From the NCBI GenBank assembly GCA_934635045.1, contig CAKTZA010000036.1:1-35299 (forward strand): a stretch of DNA of 35,299 nt, read 5' to 3'. The DNA is from an uncultured Kiritimatiellota bacterium. GTDB lineage: Bacteria; Verrucomicrobiota; Kiritimatiellia; RFP12; UBA1067. Under the pieces are notes generated by a model. It made no database searches, was not told the origin of the DNA, and worked only from the letters and a program-made list of their open reading frames with translations. The first letter of the stretch is position 1. Each line of letters opens with the position of its first letter. Shown here one piece after another: positions 16,543-26,289 of the stretch. The translations under genes and the position numbers were made by a program.

Positions 16543-17649
16543 CCCGAGCGAGCTGCATCATCAGCGTCGCCTTCTGCCTCGCAACTTCTTCCGTCAATTC
16601 TTCCGGCGTCGGCAGATTCAATTTGTACTTTGTCGCGAACGATCTTTCGTTACCTTTGAGGATCGAATAGCGCGCTATGTCTGGGTCGGTGTCTGCGCAG
16701 AGCACAATGCCTATCGTGGGGTTGTCGTCCGACTGCTTCACCAGCTCATCGTACATTCTGACATACATATCCATCTGCCCTACGTCCTGATGTGTTATCC
16801 GGGACATCTTCAGGTCTATCAGGAAAAAGCACTTCAGCATGAAGTTGTAGAACACAAGGTCGATGAAATAGTCGTTGCACTCCGTCCGCACAAGTCGCTG
16901 CGATTCGACAAATGCAAATCCCTTCCCCAGCTCCAGCATGAATTCCTGCAAGTGGGTCAATATCGCCTTTTCAAGATCGTCCTCTACAAGACCTTGCTTT
17001 CCATGAAGGCCGATGAACTCAAGCACCGACGGATTCTTGATGAACTCAAGCTTGTCCTTCTGGAATGCCGCAGTCTTGCGCTTCATCTCCGCGATGACAG
17101 GAAGCTTGTCCGCCTGCGAGAGGAGCAGCCGTTCGTAATACTGGGTGGATATGTTTCTATCTAGCGTCCTCACGCCCCAATGCTCGTTGGACGCCTCGTT
17201 TATGTACCATTCACGGGCAACAGGGTCTGAAACACGCATAATCAGCCGGAAATGCGACCAGCTGAGATTTGGCACACGCGTGTGCCAAATCTCGCTATCA
17301 GGGAAAACAACATAGAAAGCGCGAAAATCACGTAGATTTCGCCCCGAATAACCCTCGCCGAATTCTGCACACAAGTGTGCAGAAAGTTCTGCAATCGTCC
17401 TTTTCCCGTATTCGGCTCTAACCTTTCCGCCCTGCTCCTCTTCGACAATCCTTCTGCCGATTTTCCAGTTCTGGTCAATCTGGACGGCGTTTATCCCTGC
17501 GTATGCCGCGCTTCTAGCCTCGCTGATGATTGCCTTGATGTCGGCAAGAAGCCTCGAAAACGCCGTTTGTTCTATTACTTGTTCCCCTGCTTGTTCCCTT
17601 GACAAAGGAACAAGCGACCCCAGATCGTCATTTCTCTGTATCTGTTTCA

Positions 17650-17650
<1 letters not shown>
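16520..17650 (-). CDS. DUF1016/YhcG-type PD-(D/E)XK nuclease in type I locus
   Basis: This 376-residue protein has the two-part YhcG architecture: an N-terminal DUF1016 helical domain (~30-180; signatures IGRRIVEEEQ, LSWSHFRLIMRV and TQYYERLL) and a C-terminal PD-(D/E)XK nuclease domain (~215-345). Visible core residues are D264, D279-x-K281 and Q292. I choose the ATG at 17650, which overlaps the hsdM stop as TGATG and has GGAGG eight bases upstream; a GTG at 17653 is the alternative. Family members often sit between hsdM and hsdS/hsdR and are presumed accessory nucleases, but their biochemical role there is not established. The gene contains three inverted repeats. Its stop codon falls in a direct repeat, so its original C-terminus may have been altered. 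Confidence 0.9.
17264..17293. repeat. 30-bp perfect palindrome in DUF1016 gene
   Basis: GAGATTTGGCACAC-GC-GTGTGCCAAATCTC is a perfect 30-base palindrome with no mismatch. It codes for part of the EIWHTRVPNLS stretch just before the family's LSWSH motif. Confidence 0.95.
17363..17384. repeat. Inverted repeat in DUF1016 gene
   Basis: TTCTGCACAC-AA-GTGTGCAGAA: ten-base arms with a two-base centre. The GCACAC-N2-GTGTGC core is the same as in the palindrome 70 bases away. Confidence 0.95.
17589..17615. repeat. Inverted repeat near 5' end of DUF1016 gene
   Basis: GCTTGTTCC-(9 bases)-GGAACAAGC: nine-base arms. A direct repeat of CTTGTTCCC also lies here (17578 and 17590). It overlaps codons ~13-21, close to the translation start. 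Confidence 0.9.
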
Positions 17651-19315
<1,665 letters not shown>

Positions 19316-19323
<8 letters not shown>

Positions 19324-19576
19324 TGCGCGACCTCCTCGCCCTCTTCGCCTCTGCAATCTGCCCGCTTTCAGACTCGTTTGGCACATGGTCAACGATGTCG
19401 CCGATGTTGCATTGCAGCGATTCGCAGATACGATCAAGGATACCTACGCCGACGGGTTCGCCTTTAGACATCTTCGCAAACGTCGCGGGCGAAACACCAG
19501 TAGCCTCGCGCAGATCTGCGCGAGTCATGTCACGGTCAATCAATAGTTTCCACAGTTTCTTGTAGCACAATGCCAT
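19316..19576 (-). CDS. XRE-family helix-turn-helix regulator
   Basis: This 86-residue Cro/C1-type DNA-binding protein has its helix-turn-helix at about residues 19-42 (RADLREATGVSPATFAKMSK), followed by ICESLQCNIGDIVDHV, typical of the small XRE regulators found beside restriction genes. It is the first gene of the operon, has its own promoter, and overlaps hsdM by eight bases (ATGACTGA). Autoregulation of the restriction operon is likely by analogy, but no clear operator was identified. A GGGAG about ten bases before the ATG supports the start. Confidence 0.9.
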
Positions 19577-19611
19577 GTCGCCTCTACTCCCTTCTTTGGG
19601 GAACGGCGGAT

Positions 19612-19620
19612 ATTATAGCA
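19612..19620 (-). promoter_or_regulatory. Extended -10 promoter of the restriction operon
   Basis: On the minus strand TGCTATAAT is a perfect extended -10 element, 36 bases before the XRE start codon. The T-rich region upstream gives only a weak -35. The predicted start leaves a short leader with a ribosome binding site. Confidence 0.65.
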
Positions 19621-20150
19621 TTTATGCCCCCAAAACAAAATGCCCACGTGAAAAAAGATTTCACAATTGCATATCATTCATATTCAATAAGATTCTCCAA
19701 CTCGGCAACTATACAACACTACTTTTACGGGCTGACATCAACCGGTTGCTTCGCATACTCTACTGCTGTTCCGTCTTCAGAATCTCCCTCAGATGTGCGC
19801 CACCCTCTCCTTTTTTCAACCCCCAGCTGAAGCCCGCTCAACAGGCCAACCGCTCAAGGCAGAACCTCCCGGTGTTGCACTGGAAACTTGTGCGCGCGCA
19901 TGAAGTCCTCTTGTGGCCTTGAATCTGTCTATGAAACAAGGTGCGCACACCAGACTTACAGTTTGCATAGGAAAGCGGCAAAACGGGCGTTTTCCTTGGA
20001 ACCGTCGTGTTGGCTAAAGTCACACGGCGGAGATACTTCGCGGGCTGAATTGCCGCCAAAAAGCCTCGCCGCGCGGTCGTTGCCACACACGACAGAGAAC
20101 TCGGCAGGATCGAAATCAGCCCGACAATTGGGCTTTATACGCAAACCCAT
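19621..20150. other. Gene-free spacer between restriction operon and tRNA operon
   Basis: About 530 bases without a convincing gene: short frames exist on both strands but lack ribosome binding sites or coherent protein character. An imperfect inverted repeat (CCGTCGTGT...ACACGGCGG) lies near 20004-20032. No integrase, insertion sequence end or known RNA family is recognised. Confidence 0.5.
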
Positions 20151-20179
20151 AAAAAAGAAAACCTCGGAGTTCTCTCCGA
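20151..20179 (-). terminator. Rho-independent terminator of the tRNA operon
   Basis: On the minus strand CTCGGAG-AGAA-CTCCGAG is followed by a T-rich run (GTTTTCTTTTTT). It lies 13 bases after the tRNA-Phe 3' end. Confidence 0.9.
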
Positions 20180-20191
20180 GTTAGATTGGAA

Positions 20192-20268
<77 letters not shown>

Positions 20269-20293
20269 ACAGATGCGCCTGTCAAGGGTTGAA

Positions 20294-20369
20294 TGGTAGG
20301 GGCGCAGGGATTCGAACCCTGGACCCAGTGATTAAGAGTCACTTGCTCTACCAGCTGAGCTACGCCCCC
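20294..20369 (-). tRNA. tRNA-Lys(CTT)
   Basis: Minus-strand cloverleaf with acceptor GGGGGCG/CGCCCCT, anticodon loop CTCTTAA (CTT) and T-arm CAGGG-TTCGAAT-CCCTG. The CCA is encoded. It is the middle gene of the tRNA operon and reads AAG codons, frequent in a GC-rich genome. Confidence 0.95.
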
Positions 20370-20388
20370 ATCTCACCTTGGCCTTCAC

Positions 20389-20464
20389 TGGAGCGAGGAA
20401 CGGGATTCGAACCCGCGACAACCACCTTGGCAAGGTGGCACTCTACCAACTGAGTTATCCTCGC
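20389..20464 (-). tRNA. tRNA-Gly(GCC)
   Basis: Minus-strand cloverleaf with acceptor GCGAGGA/TCCTCGC, anticodon loop TTGCCAA (GCC), T-arm GCGGG-TTCGAAT-CCCGT and an encoded CCA. It is the first tRNA after the promoter. Confidence 0.95.
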
Positions 20465-20482
20465 ATCGCGAAAACGGTGTGT

Positions 20483-20511
20483 AGTATATCATATCCGTCA
20501 GACGCGCGCAA
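20483..20511 (-). promoter_or_regulatory. tRNA operon promoter
   Basis: On the minus strand TTGCGC is followed after 17 bases by TATACT, preceded by TGA (extended -10). The predicted start is about 12 bases before the tRNA-Gly 5' end. Confidence 0.6.
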
Positions 20512-20522
20512 GGGGGTACCTA

Positions 20523-20541
20523 AACTTTTTCAAAAAAAGTT
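20523..20541 (-). terminator. Weak A/T hairpin after iolB-like gene
   Basis: AACTTTTT-TTG-AAAAAGTT begins nine bases after the stop codon. It is symmetrical but AT-only and lacks a following T run, so it is at best a weak terminator. Confidence 0.3.
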
Positions 20542-20549
20542 AACATGGC

Positions 20550-21395
20550 TCAGGCGTTCTTCACCCAGGCATGCGCCGGATCCATCGAGCTGACGAGGCC
20601 GCGCCCCGTGGCGCCCGCCATCGTCCAGAGGTAGTACATGTTGTAGCCCGGCGCGCCGACGAGCGGATGGTACCCCTCGGCAATCGCAACCGTGTCGTAG
20701 CTGGTGACGCGGTACGCCTCGTTCAGGCGCTCCCCGAACTTCTTCGCCACGACGCCCTCCGGCGTGTAGACGCTCTGGAAGCCAAAGCCCTCGTTGGGCG
20801 TCCCCGCGTCCGCCCCCACCTTGTCGAAGAGGTAGAAGTACGTCTCCTCCATGTCGAGTTCCGCCGGCGGATTGTTGACGTCATGGCGGTGGCTCGGATA
20901 ACCCGACCAGTTGCCGCTCGGGATCATGCCCTCGCCGATGTAGAAGTGCTCGGAGTCGAACGTCTCGTCGAGGATGATCTCCGACGTGCGCGTCCAGTTG
21001 TCCTTGCCGAGCGCGATGTGCCGCGTGTCTTCGGGACGGATCAGCGTCGGCTTCGCCGTGTCGCGCGTCGCGGGCGAGCCGTTGTACGCGAGTTCGACGT
21101 CCGAGCGCGCAATAATCGTGTACGCCGTGCGGCGAGGCAGGTAGAGGCAGTGGGGCCTGCCCGTGAACGGGCTCTTGCGTCCGTCCGTCACCTCGAAGCG
21201 CCAGCCGTCGCCCTCGGCCGCGAAGTTGCCGCCCATGAGGACGAACGCGACTTCCGTCTCGCCGGTCGCACCGGCGTAGGTCGTTCCCTGCGCGAGCTTG
21301 AGGAGGCCGAATTTCGTCAGCGCCATCTTGTACTCGCCGACGTCGAAGATCTTGTTGTAGCCCTGCACGGGCTTGAGGGGGATTCTGAGGTTCAT
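20550..21395 (-). CDS. iolB: 5-deoxy-glucuronate isomerase-like protein (IolB family)
   Basis: The 281-residue protein belongs to the KduI/IolB cupin group and matches IolB best: GNWSGYPSHRHDV with probable metal ligands H169 and H171, EET near 183-185, GFGFQSVYTPEG, EGYHPLVGAPGYNMYYL with H243, and MDPAHAWV at the end. IolB converts 5-deoxy-glucuronate to 5-dehydro-2-deoxy-gluconate in myo-inositol catabolism. No other inositol genes are visible, and the partner gene 28 bases upstream is a fucose/arabinose-isomerase-like enzyme, so the true substrate may be a related deoxy-uronate. AGGAG lies eight bases before the ATG. It is cytoplasmic, with no signal peptide. Confidence 0.88.
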   Translation of the reverse strand: MNLRIPLKPVQGYNKIFDVGEYKMALTKFGLLKLAQGTTYAGATGETEVAFVLMGGNFAAEGDGWRFEVTDGRKSPFTGRPHCLYLPRRTAYTIIARSDVELAYNGSPATRDTAKPTLIRPEDTRHIALGKDNWTRTSEIILDETFDSEHFYIGEGMIPSGNWSGYPSHRHDVNNPPAELDMEETYFYLFDKVGADAGTPNEGFGFQSVYTPEGVVAKKFGERLNEAYRVTSYDTVAIAEGYHPLVGAPGYNMYYLWTMAGATGRGLVSSMDPAHAWVKNA

Positions 21396-21423
21396 GTGTC
21401 TTCTCCTGTTTGGTTGCGTGATG

Positions 21424-22791
21424 TTACTCGACGAGGTGCAGTTCGATGTTCAGGTTGCGGCAGAGCGCGGTCAGCTCTTCCGTGCGATCGCCGTACATGA
21501 GCGCGTAGTGGTGCTCCCAGCCGTTCTCCATGACTTCGCGGCGGACGGCCTCGCAGCCGGCGTCGAACCTGATGTCGAGTGGCGTGCCGCGCACAAAGAG
21601 CTTCGTGTCGAGGCCCGTGCCCGTGCAGACGAGCATGCGGAAGCCCGTGCCGTCGCGCGTCTCGCCGAGGCGCGCGAGCGTGACGCGGCCGGGCTTCAGC
21701 GGGAACTCGCCCGTGCAGCCCTTCACGCCGCCGCCTTCGACCGTCGCCGAGCAGTGCAGTTCGGGCCGGTAGCCGGGCTTGCAAAGCGCGCACGGCGCCG
21801 CGCCGCAGTGCCAGACCGTGCCGTGGTCGCCCTCGCAGATGATGAGGTCGCAGAAGAACGGCAGGTCGCCCGAGAGGATCTGCCCGATGCGCATCATCAC
21901 CGCGCCGTAGACGTCACCCTCGCACGCCGTGAGGTAGCCGTGGTTCGTGAGGTGACCGAGGGTCGAGCAGACGGCGATGCCGTAGAACTCGTCGAGGATG
22001 ACCTCCGGCCAGCAGCGCATGGCGAACGTGTCGACGAAGAACTTCTCCTTCAGCTTCATGACCGCCGCGATGAGGCGCGCGGACTTCTCCTTCTGGTCGC
22101 CGCGCGGGCCGTCCGTCGGATGCGTCTTCAGGTCGCCGTCGATGAGCGCAAGCCCCTTCGCGACCTCGTCCGCCGTCAGGCTCTTCGCGACCGTGAAGAG
22201 CTCGTGCTCGGTGATGATCTTCACTTCGGGACCGAGCGTCCGGCGCAGCATCATCTCGTCCACGCAGCTCGTGAAGAAGCCGGGGACGCGCCCGCCGATG
22301 AGGCCGATGCGCATGCGGCCGAGGGCCTTCATCGCCTGGGCGACGCGGATCTGCCGCATCAGCTTCTTCTCCGCCTCCGGCGTGCCGGCCTGGGCGTGCA
22401 CGTAGAAGTAGGGGATGCCGAGCCGCCACATGTGGTGGGCGTTCATGTTCGCCGCGCAAAACGAGTTGTTCTGGAGGCGCCCGCCCTTCGGGTCCGGCTC
22501 CGGCTGCGACCAGAGCAGCACCGGCACCTTCAGCCGCTGCGCGAAGAGCGGCGGCACGACGCCGAGCGAGAACGTCAGGAAGTGCGCGACGATGAGGTCG
22601 GGACGGTCCTTCTCCCACTGGTCGAGGACGTCCAGCGCCTCGCCTTCCAGCGCGAGCATGTGGTCGGGGCCGACGACCTCGACGTCGGGGAGCGTGCGCA
22701 GGAACTTCAGCGCGTCCGCGCGCGCCGCCTCCAGCGTGTCGTTCGTCCAGTTGACCTTGGAGAGCGGCAGGTAGCCGATTTTGAATGCCAT
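21424..22791 (-). CDS. L-fucose/L-arabinose isomerase family protein
   Basis: The 455-residue cytoplasmic protein resembles the FucI/AraA superfamily of aldose-ketose isomerases. An N-terminal Rossmann-like part contains DLIVAHFLTFSLG and RIGLIGGRVPGF. The metal-site region has TACEGDVYGAVMMRIGQ (E291), FFCDLIICEGDHG and a late WEHHYALMYG carrying the expected histidine. It is shorter than classical FucI (~590), like other divergent family members. The substrate cannot be read from sequence. It has its own -10 box and is followed closely by the iolB-like gene, so the two probably act in sequence on a sugar released by the adjacent glycoside hydrolases. Confidence 0.85.
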   Translation of the reverse strand: MAFKIGYLPLSKVNWTNDTLEAARADALKFLRTLPDVEVVGPDHMLALEGEALDVLDQWEKDRPDLIVAHFLTFSLGVVPPLFAQRLKVPVLLWSQPEPDPKGGRLQNNSFCAANMNAHHMWRLGIPYFYVHAQAGTPEAEKKLMRQIRVAQAMKALGRMRIGLIGGRVPGFFTSCVDEMMLRRTLGPEVKIITEHELFTVAKSLTADEVAKGLALIDGDLKTHPTDGPRGDQKEKSARLIAAVMKLKEKFFVDTFAMRCWPEVILDEFYGIAVCSTLGHLTNHGYLTACEGDVYGAVMMRIGQILSGDLPFFCDLIICEGDHGTVWHCGAAPCALCKPGYRPELHCSATVEGGGVKGCTGEFPLKPGRVTLARLGETRDGTGFRMLVCTGTGLDTKLFVRGTPLDIRFDAGCEAVRREVMENGWEHHYALMYGDRTEELTALCRNLNIELHLVE

Positions 22792-22827
22792 TTCGTTTCC
22801 CTTCTGTGGTGTGATTTGACGCCCGCC

Positions 22828-22833
22828 ATTATA
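22828..22833 (-). promoter_or_regulatory. -10 box of the isomerase pair
   Basis: A perfect minus-strand TATAAT lies 36 bases before the isomerase start codon. The -35 region is weak. GAAGGG before the ATG serves as ribosome binding site. Confidence 0.5.
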
Positions 22834-22913
22834 CTAAAACGGACGTGAGAAAGGGATGACGAATTGTGGTTGATTATGAGAACATTTGAGAAGAGCGGGC
22901 GCGAGAGGAATGC

Positions 22914-22935
22914 GGCGGCTTCGCGAAAAGCCGCC
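22914..22935 (-). terminator. Hairpin after the 183-residue ORF
   Basis: GGCGGCTT-TTCGCG-AAGCCGCC on the minus strand has eight-base perfect arms and lies 12 bases after the stop codon. It lacks a strong T run, so termination is uncertain, but its place between two transcription units fits. Confidence 0.4.
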
Positions 22936-22947
22936 GATCCGTCCGGC

Positions 22948-23499
22948 TCATTTCAGGACGAGCGTGAGCGAGCCGACCGCCTTGCCCGTCAGCGGACGCA
23001 CGAGCGGCACGGTCACGGTCGCCTCCGCACCGTCCGCCGGCAGTTCGGCGACGTCGATGACGCCCTGCGCGATGGCCTTCGGCGAGTCCTTCTCGCCGAT
23101 CATCTGCGCGAAGGCGTCGAGCGGCGCGGACGCGACGTCGGCGTAGCCGACCATCGCCTTCTCCATGAAGTCCGCCCCCATCTTGAACGCATACTTCGCG
23201 ACGAGCCGCAGGAACCGCCGCGCCTTCTGGACGGAGACCGGTTCCGTGATCGTCACCGCGAGCCCGCAGTGGCCCTCGACGTCCTCGCGGAAGAGAATGC
23301 GCTTCGCCCATTCTTCGGACGCGAAGTCGGCCTGTCCCTTTCGGAAGACCATTTCGCGCGCGGCCGACTTGCGCGCAATGCCCGCACGCGGCCAGACGAG
23401 GTCGACGACGCCGAGGTTCCGGCTCTTCAGCAGGCGCCTTTCGGGCACGCCCGTCAGTTCGGCTTTCGCCAAGAGGATCTCAACCGTTCTTTTCTTCAT
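22948..23499 (-). CDS. 183-residue conserved-looking hypothetical protein
   Basis: No family is recognised. The protein has no signal peptide or membrane segment. It has a basic N-terminal half, a central helical segment (KARRFLRLVAKYAFKMGADF) and a beta-rich end (ATVTVPLVRPLTGKAVGSLTLVLK). The codon pattern and GC content match the neighbours. The ATG at 23499 has no Shine-Dalgarno sequence; instead a perfect extended -10 box ends six bases upstream, so the transcript may be leaderless. It sits between the extracellular glycan-degrading genes and the cytoplasmic isomerases, which hints at an intracellular role in the same pathway. Confidence 0.7.
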   Translation of the reverse strand: MKKRTVEILLAKAELTGVPERRLLKSRNLGVVDLVWPRAGIARKSAAREMVFRKGQADFASEEWAKRILFREDVEGHCGLAVTITEPVSVQKARRFLRLVAKYAFKMGADFMEKAMVGYADVASAPLDAFAQMIGEKDSPKAIAQGVIDVAELPADGAEATVTVPLVRPLTGKAVGSLTLVLK

Positions 23500-23505
23500 G
23501 TCCGT

Positions 23506-23514
23506 ATTATAGCA
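23506..23514 (-). promoter_or_regulatory. Extended -10 box abutting the start codon
   Basis: TGCTATAAT on the minus strand, with only six bases between the hexamer and the ATG. The expected transcription start falls on or next to the A of the start codon. A -35-like TAGACC lies about 19 bases upstream. Confidence 0.6.
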
Positions 23515-23553
23515 TTTCTCCCGCCCGAAAGGTCTACGCGGCAGGCGGCGCGC

Positions 23554-26283
23554 CTATCGCAGGAGAAAGAGCGTCCCTCGCCACGGGAACTCGAAACAGC
23601 CAATGTCGACCTTCCCGTGAACCACGCGATGCGCACCCCCCAGATCCGTCGCCGCCTCCATGCCGTCGGACAGGACGCCCGCGTCGATCAGCGGCGAATC
23701 CGGCCGCAGGCGGTAGTTCCCGACGGAAGCGTCCCGGAACTTCGCATCCGCACCGAAAACGTTCCCCTCGCCCGTCGGCAGTTCGTCTTCCGGCCCAAAG
23801 CAGAACAGGAAGCTCGCGGCCCGCGCATTCGCATCGCTCTGGGTTTCCACGTCGTTCCGATCACTGCCGACATTTCCCGAAAAGCACGAGTTGACGAGGG
23901 TTGCCGACGAGCTGACGCTGACAGAAACGCTGACGCCGCCGACGCCGTTCGTCGCGCGATTGGCGGTAACCGTGCAGTTCGACACGACCGACACGCCGCC
24001 GCCCATGTTTGGCGCGATGGCCAGTCCCGCCGCCGGGAAGTCGGGGCTGGTGTTCTCCGCGATCAGGCAGTCCGCAATCAGGCCGTTTCGCAGGAGGACA
24101 CCGACGCCGCCCTGCTGACGCCTCTTGGCCTCTCCGCCTCGCAATGCGCTTCTGTTACCGACGATGCGGCATCGCTGCATCGCTCCGCCCAAGAGGCAGA
24201 CGCCGGCACCGCCCGCGTGACGATAGGTCTGGTCGTCGACCAGCAGCGTATTGTTGCTGACGACGGAATCCGTCAGGAGGCCACCTCGCATGCACACGCC
24301 GCCGCCAAAGCCGTTCTGGCTCACCTCGATGCGGCAGTTTCGGACAATGCAGTTCGAGACCGTGCCGGACGCGAGGAAGACGCCGGCGCCAGCGCCATCC
24401 TCCTCGGAGGCGATCCCCGACGAGCCGCCGTCAACAGCCACGCCCGACAGGACGGCTCCGGCATCCGACAGGGCGAAAACACGTCGCAGGACGCCCGCCG
24501 CCGGTTTTCCCGCGCGGCAGAAGACCGTCTTCTTCGGGCCTTCCTGCGACACGACCGTGACGGCGTTCGAGAGAATGATTTCGACATCGCTCGTGTAGGT
24601 GCCGCGCGCGACCTGCACGACCGAACCATCCCGGACATACGCCAGAGCCTCCGCCAACGAGGTCGCCGCCGTCCGGGGTGAATCGAATGGCGCGACGGGC
24701 GTCTGACTGGGGTTCAGATCCGGGTTGACGACGTAGACTGTGCGCGGGCAGACCTCAAGGCGAAGGCTCGGAGCCTCGTAAGCCACGCCGTCAACCGTGA
24801 CCGTCAGTCCGATCTCGATCAAGCCATAGTTCGAGAAGACACGAGAAAAGGACATCGCAGACGACACCTGTTCGCCATTGACCGTCCACGCATACGCGGC
24901 GGCCGACGGCTGCGGATAGACGCTGGCGGTGAACGTGACCGCCTCGCCCCCGAAGACTCGCGCGTCCTGCGGCTCGGCGAGAATCAGCACCTCATGTCCG
25001 TTGACCGCGTATTCATAGCAGCCGATGTCAATCGCACCGTCCAAGACTCGTGCATTCCCCTTGAGGTCAACCGTGTCCGCCAGCCATGCATAGCCATCCG
25101 TCGTGCCGGCCCCGAACGAGGCCGAATTGGCGATCGGCTCATAGGTGCCCTGCCGGAACAGCACCGCATCGGTCATGTTGTCCGATGAGCTCGCGCCCGT
25201 GAAGGCGTCGGCGCAGATGCAGTTGCGGGCGACGACGTACGACCGGCCTGAGAACTGCTGTTCGCCGTCCGCCGAATTTCCCTGAATGAGACAGTTCACG
25301 AATGTGGCGGACTTCGACTTGGTCCAGACGCCGCCGCCAATGCCGGCGACGTTGTTCACGATCGTGCAGTTGACGACCGAGACCGCCACCGAGTCGATGG
25401 CCAGTCCGCCGCCGACACCGCACAGGCTCGTGCCGCCCTTGCTCGTGTTCTCGGCAATCAGGCAGTTCTCGATCAGCGACCCCGAAGCCAAGGCGTAGAC
25501 GCCGGCCGTCGCCAGCCAGTCAGCGCCCCAGTCGTAGAACTTGGCATTCGGCGCCGCGTTGCGGACAATCTTGCACCGCCGCACGTTCGTCGCGCCGAGC
25601 AGTGACACCGCGCCGCGCGCATACGCCGTCGCAATGACGTTGTCGCCGATCTCGCAGTCGACCAGTTCGCCGCCGTAGAGGCAGATGCCGCCGCCATAAG
25701 CCCGCGTGTCGCCCGTGGCATCAATGCGGTTGCCCGTGATCCAGCAGTTCGTCACGACGGCGGAAGCACCAAGCACCGCGACGCCCGCACCATAGCAGAC
25801 GGCGGAGAGCTGCACGTTGTTCGACACGACGCACGAAGCCAGCGTACCGCCGTTCGCGCCGATGAGCACACCCGCGCCAGCACCCGGCCACGAGGTCGTT
25901 CCGTTGTCATTCTGGCGAACGCGGCCACCCGTGACGGTAAAGCCCTCAAATCGCGCCTTGGCATGGTTGATCGACACGACACGCGCCACATTCGTCGCGG
26001 ACGGGTTGGCGCGCCGGATCACCGTCGCCTCACGCCCGTCCTTTGCGCGCACGGCAATGCCCTTCGTCAGCGAGAGCTCCGCGTCGATCTCATACTCGCC
26101 GGCATGCACCAGCACATCGTCCGCACCCTCTTGCGCCGCGTCGATGGCGGACTGAATGTCGGCGTATTCTCGTTCGGGGCCAACCTCAAGCGTCCGGGCC
26201 TGAAGGGTCGCGACGAAAACAGCCGCCAACAGTGCGGCGGACGCAACCACGGATTGTCTTTCTTTCATTTGGATTTCTTTCAT
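23554..26283 (-). CDS. Secreted double beta-helix protein with central PKD-like domain
   Basis: The 909-residue protein has a signal peptide (ASAALLAAVFVATLQA). It then has a parallel beta-helix (~30-425, opening with YADIQSAIDAA and many NCxIxxN/GGGV turns), a PKD/Ig-like domain (~430-515, VTFTASVYPQPSAAAYAWTV) and a second beta-helix (~515-900). Both helices end in the same signature (IDIGCYEY; VDIGCFEF) seen in 'choice-of-anchor Q' proteins, so the protein is an internal duplication. Such proteins bind or cleave polysaccharides, but no catalytic residues are evident. The ATG at 26283 has GGAAGGAG nine bases upstream and follows the GH16 gene by six bases, so they are co-transcribed. Confidence 0.85.
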   Translation of the reverse strand: MKEIQMKERQSVVASAALLAAVFVATLQARTLEVGPEREYADIQSAIDAAQEGADDVLVHAGEYEIDAELSLTKGIAVRAKDGREATVIRRANPSATNVARVVSINHAKARFEGFTVTGGRVRQNDNGTTSWPGAGAGVLIGANGGTLASCVVSNNVQLSAVCYGAGVAVLGASAVVTNCWITGNRIDATGDTRAYGGGICLYGGELVDCEIGDNVIATAYARGAVSLLGATNVRRCKIVRNAAPNAKFYDWGADWLATAGVYALASGSLIENCLIAENTSKGGTSLCGVGGGLAIDSVAVSVVNCTIVNNVAGIGGGVWTKSKSATFVNCLIQGNSADGEQQFSGRSYVVARNCICADAFTGASSSDNMTDAVLFRQGTYEPIANSASFGAGTTDGYAWLADTVDLKGNARVLDGAIDIGCYEYAVNGHEVLILAEPQDARVFGGEAVTFTASVYPQPSAAAYAWTVNGEQVSSAMSFSRVFSNYGLIEIGLTVTVDGVAYEAPSLRLEVCPRTVYVVNPDLNPSQTPVAPFDSPRTAATSLAEALAYVRDGSVVQVARGTYTSDVEIILSNAVTVVSQEGPKKTVFCRAGKPAAGVLRRVFALSDAGAVLSGVAVDGGSSGIASEEDGAGAGVFLASGTVSNCIVRNCRIEVSQNGFGGGVCMRGGLLTDSVVSNNTLLVDDQTYRHAGGAGVCLLGGAMQRCRIVGNRSALRGGEAKRRQQGGVGVLLRNGLIADCLIAENTSPDFPAAGLAIAPNMGGGVSVVSNCTVTANRATNGVGGVSVSVSVSSSATLVNSCFSGNVGSDRNDVETQSDANARAASFLFCFGPEDELPTGEGNVFGADAKFRDASVGNYRLRPDSPLIDAGVLSDGMEAATDLGGAHRVVHGKVDIGCFEFPWRGTLFLLR

Positions 26284-26289
26284 TTTGAC

